NCBI GenBank assembly: GCA_902785365.1
Contig: CACZYC010000002.1
Location: 86,545 to 150,544, forward strand
DNA length: 64,000 bases
Origin: an uncultured Ruminococcus sp.
Lineage (GTDB): Bacteria > Bacillota > Clostridia > Oscillospirales > Acutalibacteraceae
Reading direction: 5' to 3'
The notes under the pieces are model-generated. The model saw only the letters and a program-made list of their open reading frames with translations, searched no databases and was not told the origin of the DNA. Shown one piece after another: positions 8,397-16,756 of this stretch. Numbering within the stretch: the first letter of the stretch is position 1; each line of letters opens with the position of its first letter. Made by a program: the position numbers and the translations under genes.

Positions 8397-9745
8397 TATT
8401 TATTCCCCTTTCTTTTTGTTTTTTTATTTTTTGGATTCTTACTTTTTTCTTTAGTTTTCTTATCTTTTGATTTCTTCTTTTTAGAATCCTTTTTTGATTC
8501 TTTTTCGTTTTCTTTTAATTCTTTATCTTTTAACTCGTTATATTTATTTATAAAGTAATCCGCTACGACTTCAGCGCCGTGTCTGTAATTTACCCAGATT
8601 TCTTCTCTGACAGCGCGACGATTCTTGGAGAACTTGGGATTATTGATGCAGTCATCAAGGATTTCGGGCAGCTGCTCAAGATTCTCCTCTTTGATTTCCG
8701 CGCCTAAACGAGCCATAGCGCCGAATGTCCATGGTTCTTTCTCGAGCCACCAAGCGTCATAGGGAGATGAGTCAAAGTTTGTGTTGGCGAACAACACAGG
8801 TCTGTCATACACGAGCGAGAACTCAAAGAGAACACCCGAGAAATCGGAGATAAGTACATCCGATTTCTTAAGCACCTGATAGTTATCGCTGTCGTAGTTC
8901 CACTCGAGTCTGTCGGAATTCGGGAATTCTTCCATTAACTTATCGAGCATATCTTTCTCGGAAGCGACAGACTGCGGATGAGGACGAATAATAATGTGAT
9001 ATTTCGACTTGAGAAGCTCGGTAATAATCTTTCCGCCGAAACGGGAAAGAATCGCGCTCTCGCCCCATGACGGAGCGAGAAGAATGTTCTTGACCTCATT
9101 GGGCTGAACATTGTCTTTCTCAAACTTGGTAACCATATCATCCATATAAGGAATACCCGCGAGCACGAGCTCCTTTTGGGGAAGGTTGCGGAGCTTTTCG
9201 AGCTCACGTACCTGTTTGATCTGGAATTTACCGTTCAAAAGTATGGAATCATAGTAATCTATACCAAACATACGGTACATTGTAATATCCTTGGGAGCGT
9301 GCATAATATGAACATAGTAGTCAACTTTTTTGGACCTTTTCCACTGGTAAACGTCAAGTCCTGGGGTGGTGGCAAAAAGGATTTTAGCCTCAAGAAAGTT
9401 AAGCTTGGCAAACGCCTTGTTGCCCGCGCCGATAAACTCAGCATGAACGTGTTCATAAGGATTATCCAGAGCGGCGTCATCCTCGGACGCGGTCATATAT
9501 ACTACATCAAACTCACGCTTATCGAGTTCACGGCAAATCGGTTCAAATGTCTGCCAGTAACGCTTGTCATCAGAAAAAATGACAAACGGGATTTTACCGT
9601 CGCCAAGGTTTTTTGACTTACCGCCGGACATCAAAAACTTTATCTTTGTAATTGCGTTTCTGAACAGGAAACCCGCCGCGCCGATTACACCAATCAGAAT
9701 AGCGAAAAGCATACTACCCGTACCCGGGTCAATATATAGTCTCAT
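8396..9745 (-). CDS. CDP-glycerol glycerophosphotransferase-like protein (TagF/TagB family)
   Basis: A 449-residue protein of the teichoic-acid poly(glycerophosphate) transferase family. It begins with a membrane segment carrying YIDPGTGSM (residues 4-12) and a glycine-rich helix to about residue 28. The catalytic region follows, with IIIRPHPQS and the hallmark SDVLISDFSGVLFEF, which binds the CDP-polyol in TagF. The last 50 residues are an almost pure Lys/Glu/Asn tail, probably a flexible membrane- or polymer-binding extension. It overlaps the YidC-sulfatase gene by one base and follows aepY after 47 bases. In this context its donor could be CDP-glycerol or a CMP-phosphonate; the sequence cannot decide. 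Confidence 0.85.
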   Translation of the reverse strand: MRLYIDPGTGSMLFAILIGVIGAAGFLFRNAITKIKFLMSGGKSKNLGDGKIPFVIFSDDKRYWQTFEPICRELDKREFDVVYMTASEDDAALDNPYEHVHAEFIGAGNKAFAKLNFLEAKILFATTPGLDVYQWKRSKKVDYYVHIMHAPKDITMYRMFGIDYYDSILLNGKFQIKQVRELEKLRNLPQKELVLAGIPYMDDMVTKFEKDNVQPNEVKNILLAPSWGESAILSRFGGKIITELLKSKYHIIIRPHPQSVASEKDMLDKLMEEFPNSDRLEWNYDSDNYQVLKKSDVLISDFSGVLFEFSLVYDRPVLFANTNFDSSPYDAWWLEKEPWTFGAMARLGAEIKEENLEQLPEILDDCINNPKFSKNRRAVREEIWVNYRHGAEVVADYFINKYNELKDKELKENEKESKKDSKKKKSKDKKTKEKSKNPKNKKTKRKGNK

Positions 9746-9792
9746 AACACAATCTCCTCCATTCTTTCTATTTATTCACATAATCTTCCATA

Positions 9793-10911
9793 TCAAGACT
9801 TGATATATTTCATAAATCCGATTTTATTATCCAAAGCGGTGGTTGTAGGTCTGCCGAGGTCGGCGCGCGCGCCGATAGAACATTTAACTTCAATAAGACT
9901 AAGCTCGTTGCGTTCTTTTGCTGCCTTAAGTTCTCTGTCAAGAGCATCAAATGTATCAACGCTGACAGCGTTGGGGTAGCCGCAAGCCTTGGCAATTGTT
10001 ACGACATCAGCCTTTGCGGCGACTGTGGGCATACCGCCGACAGTCTCGTGAGCTCCGTTATTTATTACTATATGGACTAAGTTTTCGGGAGCGTTTGCGC
10101 CCATAACCGCCATTGAACCCATATGCATAAGCATAGCGCCGTCACCGTCAACGCACCACACCTTCTTGTCAGGCTTATTGAGTGCAACTCCCAGCGCGAT
10201 GGATGAGCTGTGTCCCATTGAGCCTACTGTAAGGAAATCATATTGATGCCCCTGTGAGTTAGCCTCGCGGATTTCAAAAAGCTCACGGCTCGCCTTACCT
10301 GTTGTGGATACTATCAAATCATCGCCTGTAGCTGAGGCAATATGTCTGATGATATCCTCACGGTTCATATCGCAGTCGTTTTTATATTCAACCTTTTGGT
10401 CATATTCCAAAGCGCCCTTACGGATTACAAAAGCTACCTGCTTACCTTGACTTAATACCTTTTTGAACTCGTCCATTTTGGCGGTGAGTTCATCAGGTGT
10501 AGTGTCCTTGCCGATAACAAAGGAAGCAATATCCATATCGTCAAGCAGCTTGACTGTCACTTCGCCCTGATAGATGTGCTGGGGTTCATCGTGAACGCCC
10601 GGCTCACCGCGCCAGCCGATAACGAAAATCATCGGGATAGCGTAGACCTTATCGTTAAGAAGTGACGCTACGGGGTTGATTATATTACCCTCGCCGCTGT
10701 TCTGCATATACACTACGGGAGTTTTGCCTGTGGCAAGATGATAACCCGCAGCTAAACCGACGCAGTTACCCTCGTTTGCGGCGATAATGTGATGTTTCTT
10801 GTCAATACCGTAAGTATTCATAAGATAGTCGCACAGGGATTTTAGCTGTGAATCGGGAACACCTGTGTAAAAATCGGCGCCTATTATTTCCAAAAGTTTT
10901 TCAATCTTCAT
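9793..10911 (-). CDS. aepY: Phosphonopyruvate decarboxylase
   Basis: A thiamine-diphosphate enzyme that decarboxylates phosphonopyruvate to phosphonoacetaldehyde, the irreversible step that pulls the PEP mutase reaction forward. The 372-residue length fits. Visible are the N-terminal pyrimidine-binding segment with ANEGNCVGLAAGYHL, the substrate-side loop GEPGVHDEPQH, and the C-terminal ThDP/Mg motif DGDGAMLMHMG. It lies two bases after the phosphonoacetaldehyde reductase gene, so the two are translationally close. Other ThDP decarboxylases are possible in principle, but the PEP mutase in the same operon makes this call firm. Confidence 0.93.
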   Translation of the reverse strand: MKIEKLLEIIGADFYTGVPDSQLKSLCDYLMNTYGIDKKHHIIAANEGNCVGLAAGYHLATGKTPVVYMQNSGEGNIINPVASLLNDKVYAIPMIFVIGWRGEPGVHDEPQHIYQGEVTVKLLDDMDIASFVIGKDTTPDELTAKMDEFKKVLSQGKQVAFVIRKGALEYDQKVEYKNDCDMNREDIIRHIASATGDDLIVSTTGKASRELFEIREANSQGHQYDFLTVGSMGHSSSIALGVALNKPDKKVWCVDGDGAMLMHMGSMAVMGANAPENLVHIVINNGAHETVGGMPTVAAKADVVTIAKACGYPNAVSVDTFDALDRELKAAKERNELSLIEVKCSIGARADLGRPTTTALDNKIGFMKYIKS

Positions 10912-10913
10912 AC

Positions 10914-12026
10914 TTATTTCCTCTTACTAAAAATCTGATGATACAGCATATCAATTGTATCTTCACTCAATTTGACAGGGTTATTCTTCAATCGTGTGGG
11001 ATTAACCGAGGTTTTTAGAACCTCATAATCCTCGTTACTGCAATCGGGGATAGAAAATTCAAGCTTTGAAACAATATCGTTGAACTTCTCGCACAAATCA
11101 GATGTGTCTGAGCAATTCATGGTTTTTGCGATATCCTCGAAAACGGTTTTGAGGTAAGCTTCTCCCCTGCTGTCGATGCAGTTTTCGGTATGTTCAATCA
11201 TATATGGCATCAAAACCGAATCACACAAAGCCGCAGCGTGGCCGTGAGCTATTCCGTAGAGACTGGTCAGCTTATAGCACATAGCGTGTCCCGCGGTTGT
11301 CTGGGTTATGTTAATAGCCTTACCCGCGATATTAGCGGCTTTGAGCATCGCTTTGTTAGCTTTATCCTCATTATTGAGGTACGCGTCCATATTATCGAGA
11401 ATCATAGTAATTGCCGTTTTGGAGAGCTCCTTACTTTCATCGGTCGAGTTAACCGACCAGAAAGACTCTATTGAGTGGCAAAAGGCGTCCATCATGGTCG
11501 CCTTGCGCTGATACATCGGTAATGTTTTAAGCACGGACGAATCAAACACAACAATCGAGGGAATACAGCTTAAATCAGCAACCGACTGCTTAACTCCGTT
11601 GTAGTAGATAACGGCGTATCTTGTGGCTTCGCTGCCTGTACCCGCAGTTGTGGGAACAGCGATTAATGGAATATCATTAGGAACGATTTTTTGATTGATA
11701 TACTCATCGCTGTCGTCCATATTTGAGTATAGCTTTACACACTTTGCCAAATCCATAGCGCTGCCGCCGCCTACGGCGACAATCAGCTCGCGACCGCTCT
11801 TTCTGAAGAATTGAACAGCTTCTTTAACAGAGGTGTAGTCGGGATTAGGCGCGAAATTTGAAAACTTAATTATGTTAGCGCCCGATTCAATTAAGGAATC
11901 TATGTGCTTTCCTATTTTAAGGAATCCGTATGAGCTGTCGCAGACGAGAAAAACCTTTTTTCCGCCGCCGAACAGTTCATCAAATTCGCTGTAATTATCA
12001 TTGATGATAATTTCTCTCTGGTTCAT
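10914..12026 (-). CDS. Iron-type alcohol dehydrogenase, probable phosphonoacetaldehyde reductase
   Basis: A 370-residue group III (iron-dependent) alcohol dehydrogenase. It has the NAD-binding GGGSAMDLAKC and the metal-binding histidines in HAMCYKL and GIAHGHAAAL. In phosphonate clusters this family reduces phosphonoacetaldehyde to 2-hydroxyethylphosphonate (PhpC-like). No AEP transaminase is present in the cluster, which argues for hydroxyethylphosphonate rather than aminoethylphosphonate as the product. It lies 12 bases after the PEP mutase gene and 2 bases before aepY. Specificity is inferred from context. Confidence 0.85.
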   Translation of the reverse strand: MNQREIIINDNYSEFDELFGGGKKVFLVCDSSYGFLKIGKHIDSLIESGANIIKFSNFAPNPDYTSVKEAVQFFRKSGRELIVAVGGGSAMDLAKCVKLYSNMDDSDEYINQKIVPNDIPLIAVPTTAGTGSEATRYAVIYYNGVKQSVADLSCIPSIVVFDSSVLKTLPMYQRKATMMDAFCHSIESFWSVNSTDESKELSKTAITMILDNMDAYLNNEDKANKAMLKAANIAGKAINITQTTAGHAMCYKLTSLYGIAHGHAAALCDSVLMPYMIEHTENCIDSRGEAYLKTVFEDIAKTMNCSDTSDLCEKFNDIVSKLEFSIPDCSNEDYEVLKTSVNPTRLKNNPVKLSEDTIDMLYHQIFSKRK

Positions 12027-12038
12027 ACAGGTACCTCA

Positions 12039-14048
12039 TCAAACATCTTCGGGAATAAGACTGATAATCTCCTTGAAAGGCATACAAATATCGTCACATT
12101 CCTTGGCACGGTGATTTTTGAGAATGGTCTCCGCCGCGTTACGCATTGCGGGGAAGCCTGTCCTTGTAAGCTGGTTGGCGTAGATTACAATGTTGACTCC
12201 GCGCTCCTTGAACTCTTCCTCGGTAACGGTGTTGAATGAAGTGGGAACAACAACTATCGGAGTAGCGCTGTCCTTCTCTCTGAACTTAGCGACAAACTCA
12301 AATATTTCGTCGGGGTCTTTTCTGCGGCTATGAATCATAATCGCGTCAGCGCCCGCCTCTGCAAAAGCGAAAGCTCTCTCAAGAGCGTCGTCCATACCCT
12401 GCTCAAGAATAAGGCTCTCGATTCTGGCGCAAATCATAAAGTCCTTTGTACGCTGAGCTTTCTTGCCGGCTCTTATCTTTTCACAGAATTCGGGGATTGC
12501 AGCCTGTGTCTGCTGAACCTCGGTACCGAAAAGGCTGTTCTTCTTCAGCCCTGTTTTGTCCTCAATAATTACCATAGAAACGCCCATTCTCTCGAGTGAA
12601 CGTACTGTATAAACAAAATGCTCGGTGAGTCCGCCTGTGTCACCGTCGAAAATAATCGGCTTTGTTGTTACCTCACAGATATCGTCAATTGTTCTGAAAC
12701 GGGATGTCATATCAACGAGCTCAATATCGGGTTTACCCTTTGCAGTGGAATCGCAAAGAGAGCTTACCCACATAGCGTCAAATTGGCGCAGACCGCCGTT
12801 TTCCTCGACTGTGGTGTTCTCAACGATAAGTCCCGTAAGACCTGAGTGAGCCTCCATAGCGGAGATTGTACCCTTCATAGCGAGTAGCTTCTTGAGTCTT
12901 GCTCTGCGCACATCGGGAGTAGCGAGCTCCGCGCGGGCTCTGTTTTCGAGGTCCTCGTATTTGTTATCCTTGCCGTAAGGATACTCTACAAGCTTGCCGC
13001 CGTAAGAATCAAGTATGGTTATAACCTCGTCTCTTACAGGCTTCTGGAAGCCCATAAGCCAGTCGTCGCCATGGACAACATAGTCGGGTTTGAACTTTTC
13101 GAGGTTTTCTTTGTAGCTTAATGTAGTCTGCTCAACTACCTTGTATACGCCCGAGATATTTTCAAGCATAGACTTACGCTCGGAAAAAGGAACAAGCGGA
13201 AAACGCTTGAACGAAACAACAGCGTCATCAGAAAGAACGCCGATAATAAGCTTTCCGAGTTTTTCAGCCTTTTTTATAATTGAAAAGTGGCCGCTGTGCA
13301 GGATATCTGTGGAGAAGCACATATAAACCGTGCGGTTTTCAATCTCTTTGAGTCTTTTTGAGATAACCTTCAAATCCTCGGGGTTATCAATCTCAGCGCA
13401 AAGCCTGTCCTCAAAATCAAAGGGAACTATATTGCATTTGTCGGAAACAGCGTTAAACGCGTTTTCCGCGTAGCAGCCTGTGTTGTCGCTTTCGCAAAAA
13501 GCTACAATGCTGTCAAGCCACACCTTCCAGTCCTCTTTGTTGAGTTTATAAAGAGGCTGAGCCGCCATAGCGTTGTTGAAAAACTCAATGCCTACCTTTG
13601 TAATTTTGCCGTCTTCCACAACCGCTTTGAAATCTTTTTCGGGAAGGTCAAGTGTAGAGCTGACGGTCATACAGCTTTTTTCGGAATTGATAACTTCCTC
13701 AAAGACGGAGTTCTCGAAAACAAGATCGCCGTGCATCAGTATTACGTCGTCGTCGAGATACTCGCGCGCGCAATAAATAGAATAAATGTAGTTGGTCTTG
13801 TCATAAAGAGGATTGTTGACAAACTTATAGTTCAAAGGCAGATTAAGACTGCGGCAATAATCCTCGAGTACGTCGCTGTAATAGCCTGTTGTCATAACAA
13901 CATCGGTAATACCCGCCTCGGCAATCAGCTTGAGCTGTCTGCTGAGTATAGTATCGGAATAAAGTATCTCGGTCATACATTTGGGATGTTCCGAAGTAAG
14001 GACGCCCATACGGCTTCCGAGACCGGAATTTAAAACTAAAGCTTTCAT
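12039..14048 (-). CDS. Trifunctional nucleotidyltransferase / cytidylyltransferase / phosphoenolpyruvate mutase
   Basis: A 669-residue fusion of three catalytic domains. Residues 1-232 are a sugar-phosphate/LicC-type nucleotidyltransferase (NSGLGSRMG, then HPKCMTEI, and MHGDLVF). Residues 239-380 are a TagD/RfaE-type cytidylyltransferase with the HSGH motif at 251-254. Residues 386-669 are a PEP mutase with DGDTGG (468-473) and the diagnostic EDKTGLKKNS (496-505), which separates true PEP mutases from other isocitrate-lyase-family enzymes. It makes the C-P bond (PEP to phosphonopyruvate), and the other domains probably activate the downstream phosphonate with CTP, as in the known PntC-type systems. 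It starts 36 bases after the short GMP synthase gene, so transcription may continue from the purine cluster. The substrates of the two transfer domains are unknown. Confidence 0.92.
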   Translation of the reverse strand: MKALVLNSGLGSRMGVLTSEHPKCMTEILYSDTILSRQLKLIAEAGITDVVMTTGYYSDVLEDYCRSLNLPLNYKFVNNPLYDKTNYIYSIYCAREYLDDDVILMHGDLVFENSVFEEVINSEKSCMTVSSTLDLPEKDFKAVVEDGKITKVGIEFFNNAMAAQPLYKLNKEDWKVWLDSIVAFCESDNTGCYAENAFNAVSDKCNIVPFDFEDRLCAEIDNPEDLKVISKRLKEIENRTVYMCFSTDILHSGHFSIIKKAEKLGKLIIGVLSDDAVVSFKRFPLVPFSERKSMLENISGVYKVVEQTTLSYKENLEKFKPDYVVHGDDWLMGFQKPVRDEVITILDSYGGKLVEYPYGKDNKYEDLENRARAELATPDVRRARLKKLLAMKGTISAMEAHSGLTGLIVENTTVEENGGLRQFDAMWVSSLCDSTAKGKPDIELVDMTSRFRTIDDICEVTTKPIIFDGDTGGLTEHFVYTVRSLERMGVSMVIIEDKTGLKKNSLFGTEVQQTQAAIPEFCEKIRAGKKAQRTKDFMICARIESLILEQGMDDALERAFAFAEAGADAIMIHSRRKDPDEIFEFVAKFREKDSATPIVVVPTSFNTVTEEEFKERGVNIVIYANQLTRTGFPAMRNAAETILKNHRAKECDDICMPFKEIISLIPEDV

Positions 14049-14084
14049 ATCAAACGAAATCCTTTCGTGTATTTGCTTAATAGA

Positions 14085-15068
14085 TTATTCCCACTCAATA
14101 GTAGCTGAAGGCTTGGGAGTGAGGTCGTAGAGAACGCGGTTTACGTTCAAAACTTCTGATGTAATACGCTTTGTAATATGCTGAAGAAGCTCAAAGGGTA
14201 CATTCTCGACAGTAGCTGTCATAGCGTCCTTTGTGTTGACCGCGCGGATAATTACAGGGTAGGCAAATGTACGTTTGCCATCCTTTATACCGACGCCCTT
14301 AAAGTCGGGAACCGCTGTAAAATACTGCCAAACCTTACCCTCAAGACCATTCTTGGCGAACTCTTCGCGGAGGATAGCGTCACTCTCACGGACAGCTTCA
14401 AGTCTGTCGCGTGTGATAGCGCCTAAACAGCGTACGCCGAGACCGGGACCCGGGAAAGGCTGACGGAATACCATATTATCGGGAAGACCTAACGCCTTGC
14501 CTACTACTCTGACTTCATCCTTAAACAGGAGTTTCACAGGCTCTACAAGCTCAAACTGTAAATCCTCGGGAAGTCCGCCTACATTATGATGAGCCTTAAC
14601 GCCGTCATCGGATTCAAGAATGTCGGGGTAGATTGTGCCCTGCGCAAGGAACTCAATACCGTCGAGCTTTCTGGCTTCTTCCTCAAACACACGAATAAAC
14701 TCAGCGCCGATGATTTTTCTTTTCTTTTCAGGTTCCGCTACACCCGCTAACTTGTCAAGAAAACGGTCAACAGCGTCAACATATATGAGGTTGGCGTTCA
14801 TCTGATTTTTGAACACTTCTACAACCTGCTCAGGCTCGCCTTTACGGAGAAGTCCGTGGTTGACGTGGACGCATACAAGCTGCTGTCCTACCGCTTTTAT
14901 TAACAAGGCGGCAACAACCGAGCTGTCAACTCCGCCCGAAAGCGCGAGAAGCACCTTTTTGTCACCGATTTGTTCTCTTAATTCTTTTACCTGCTCGTCA
15001 ATAAAAGCATTGGCAAGTTCAGGAGTTGTGATTCTTTCCATCGTTTCGGGTCTTACATTTCCTTGCAT
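14085..15068 (-). CDS. GMP synthase, ATP-pyrophosphatase subunit only (no amidotransferase domain)
   Basis: A 327-residue protein covering only the synthetase half of GuaA: P-loop SGGVDSS (about residues 45-51), QGTIYPD, the FRQPFPGPGLGVR segment and the C-terminal dimerisation part ending PSATIEWE. The class I glutamine amidotransferase domain of the neighbouring full-length guaA is absent. The reading frame is intact, motifs are conserved, and GGAGG precedes the ATG, so this is not a decayed fragment. It could make GMP from XMP with free ammonia, or borrow ammonia from another glutaminase, as in archaeal two-subunit GMP synthases. It follows guaA by 131 bases and precedes the PEP mutase gene by 36. 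Confidence 0.88.
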   Translation of the reverse strand: MQGNVRPETMERITTPELANAFIDEQVKELREQIGDKKVLLALSGGVDSSVVAALLIKAVGQQLVCVHVNHGLLRKGEPEQVVEVFKNQMNANLIYVDAVDRFLDKLAGVAEPEKKRKIIGAEFIRVFEEEARKLDGIEFLAQGTIYPDILESDDGVKAHHNVGGLPEDLQFELVEPVKLLFKDEVRVVGKALGLPDNMVFRQPFPGPGLGVRCLGAITRDRLEAVRESDAILREEFAKNGLEGKVWQYFTAVPDFKGVGIKDGKRTFAYPVIIRAVNTKDAMTATVENVPFELLQHITKRITSEVLNVNRVLYDLTPKPSATIEWE

Positions 15069-15199
15069 ATTCTACCTCCATTGTCTATCCATTGTCTAAT
15101 AGTATATTATAAAATATTTATTCTCCAAAATCAAGATAAGTTACATTAACGTAAGTTATGGAACATGTTAGTGTTCACAGAAGATTTTGCTAAGCAAAA

Positions 15200-16741
15200 T
15201 CATTCCCACTCAACAGTACCCGGCGGTTTACTGGTAATATCATAAACTACACGGTTGACATTTGGGCACTCGTTTACAATTCGATTTGAAACACGAGCCA
15301 ACACATCATAAGGAATACGGGCAAAGTCGGCCGTCATAAAGTCGTCAGTTGTAACGGCGCGGATAGCCACAAGGTTGTCATAGGTACGATGGTCGCCCAT
15401 AACTCCGACAGTTCTGACATCGGGCAATACAACAAAATACTGGCTTATGCTTTTATCAAGCCCGCTTTTAGCGATTTCGTCGCGCAATACAGCGTCGGCT
15501 TCCTGGAGCACTTTAATTTTTTTCTCGGTGATTTCGCCGATTATACGAACGCCTAAACCGGGACCCGGGAAAGGCTGACGCCATACGAGTTCGCTCGGAA
15601 TTCCGAGCAGCTCCCCTACCCTGCGCACTTCGTCTTTAAACAAATCCTTCAAAGGCTCGATAACGTCGTCAAACTTGATGTCGTCGGGCATTTTTACCTT
15701 GTTGTGGTGTGTTTTAATTTTATCGGCGTCACCCTTGCCGCTTTCGATACAGTCCGGATAAATTGTACCCTGAGCAAAAAAACCGCCGTCCGATTCTTCG
15801 CGGATTTTGTTCCAAAATACGTTGTAAAATTCTGTGCCTATTATATTCCGTTTAGCTTCGGGGTCTGTGACGCCTTTGAGCTTTTTAATAAACTCTTTTC
15901 CGCAGTTTACGCGGATAAACTTCATATCAAAGAGCGAAGTGAAAGTGCTTTCGACAAAGTCGCCCTCATCCTTGCGCATAAGTCCCTGGTCAACGAAAAC
16001 ACAGGTGAGCTGATTACCGACAGCCTTACTGAGCAGAGCCGCCGCTACCGACGAATCCACTCCGCCCGAAAGCCCTAAAACGACCTTTTTATCGCCTATC
16101 TGCTCACGCAGAGAATTGACAGTGTTATTTATAAAACTCTCCATTTTCCAGTCGCCCGCGCAATTACAGACGTTGAATATGAAGTTTTTTAACAATTTGT
16201 TGCCGTACTCAGAGTGAGTGACCTCAGGATGAAACTGAACAGCGTAGATATTCTCGCTGGCGTTTTCCATAGCGGCTATGGGACAGTTATCGCTGTGGGC
16301 GGTAATATCAAAACCATCGGGTGTATTAACGATTCTGTCCGTGTGGCTCATCCACACAACGCTGTCGGGAATATCCTTGAATAAAAGGCTGTCCTTTTTG
16401 TCAACTGTAATATCAATCTTGCCGTACTCGCGTGTATCGGAGGTTTCAACCTTACCGCCGCGCATCCAGCAAATAAGCTGACAGCCGTAGCAAATTCCGA
16501 GAACGGGTATTCCGAGATTGAGAATCTCGCTGTCATAATGCGGAGAGCTCATATCATAGACGGAATTTGGTCCGCCCGTGAAGATAATACCCTTATAATT
16601 CTCGGCTTTAATCTCGTCAATCTGACATGTATATGGCTTAATTTCGGCATAGACGTTAAAGTCTCGTACACGTCTGGCAATTAGCTGATTGTACTGACCG
16701 CCGAAGTCAAGCACTAAGATTTTTTCTTTAACTTGGTTCAT
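15200..16741 (-). CDS. guaA: GMP synthase (glutamine-hydrolysing)
   Basis: Amination of XMP to GMP. The 513 residues are the usual full length: an N-terminal class I amidotransferase (nucleophile in GICYGCQL, His/Glu in QFHPEVTHSEYG), the ATP-PPase P-loop SGGVDSS, and the C-terminal domain ending PPGTVEWE. It lies 15 bases after purA within a purine operon. The stop codon lies in a GATTTTGC/GCAAAATC hairpin without a T-run. Confidence 0.97.
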   Translation of the reverse strand: MNQVKEKILVLDFGGQYNQLIARRVRDFNVYAEIKPYTCQIDEIKAENYKGIIFTGGPNSVYDMSSPHYDSEILNLGIPVLGICYGCQLICWMRGGKVETSDTREYGKIDITVDKKDSLLFKDIPDSVVWMSHTDRIVNTPDGFDITAHSDNCPIAAMENASENIYAVQFHPEVTHSEYGNKLLKNFIFNVCNCAGDWKMESFINNTVNSLREQIGDKKVVLGLSGGVDSSVAAALLSKAVGNQLTCVFVDQGLMRKDEGDFVESTFTSLFDMKFIRVNCGKEFIKKLKGVTDPEAKRNIIGTEFYNVFWNKIREESDGGFFAQGTIYPDCIESGKGDADKIKTHHNKVKMPDDIKFDDVIEPLKDLFKDEVRRVGELLGIPSELVWRQPFPGPGLGVRIIGEITEKKIKVLQEADAVLRDEIAKSGLDKSISQYFVVLPDVRTVGVMGDHRTYDNLVAIRAVTTDDFMTADFARIPYDVLARVSNRIVNECPNVNRVVYDITSKPPGTVEWE

Positions 16742-16756
16742 AATAAACCTCGTAAT

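Noticed and set aside
9176..9616. 146-codon plus-strand open frame
   Set aside because: Lies antisense to the CDP-glycerol-transferase-like gene, has no ribosome site or recognisable domain; shadow of the real gene.
14085..15068. The short GMP synthase as a pseudogene of guaA
   Set aside because: Frame intact, own ribosome site, all synthetase motifs present, and clearly diverged from the neighbouring guaA.
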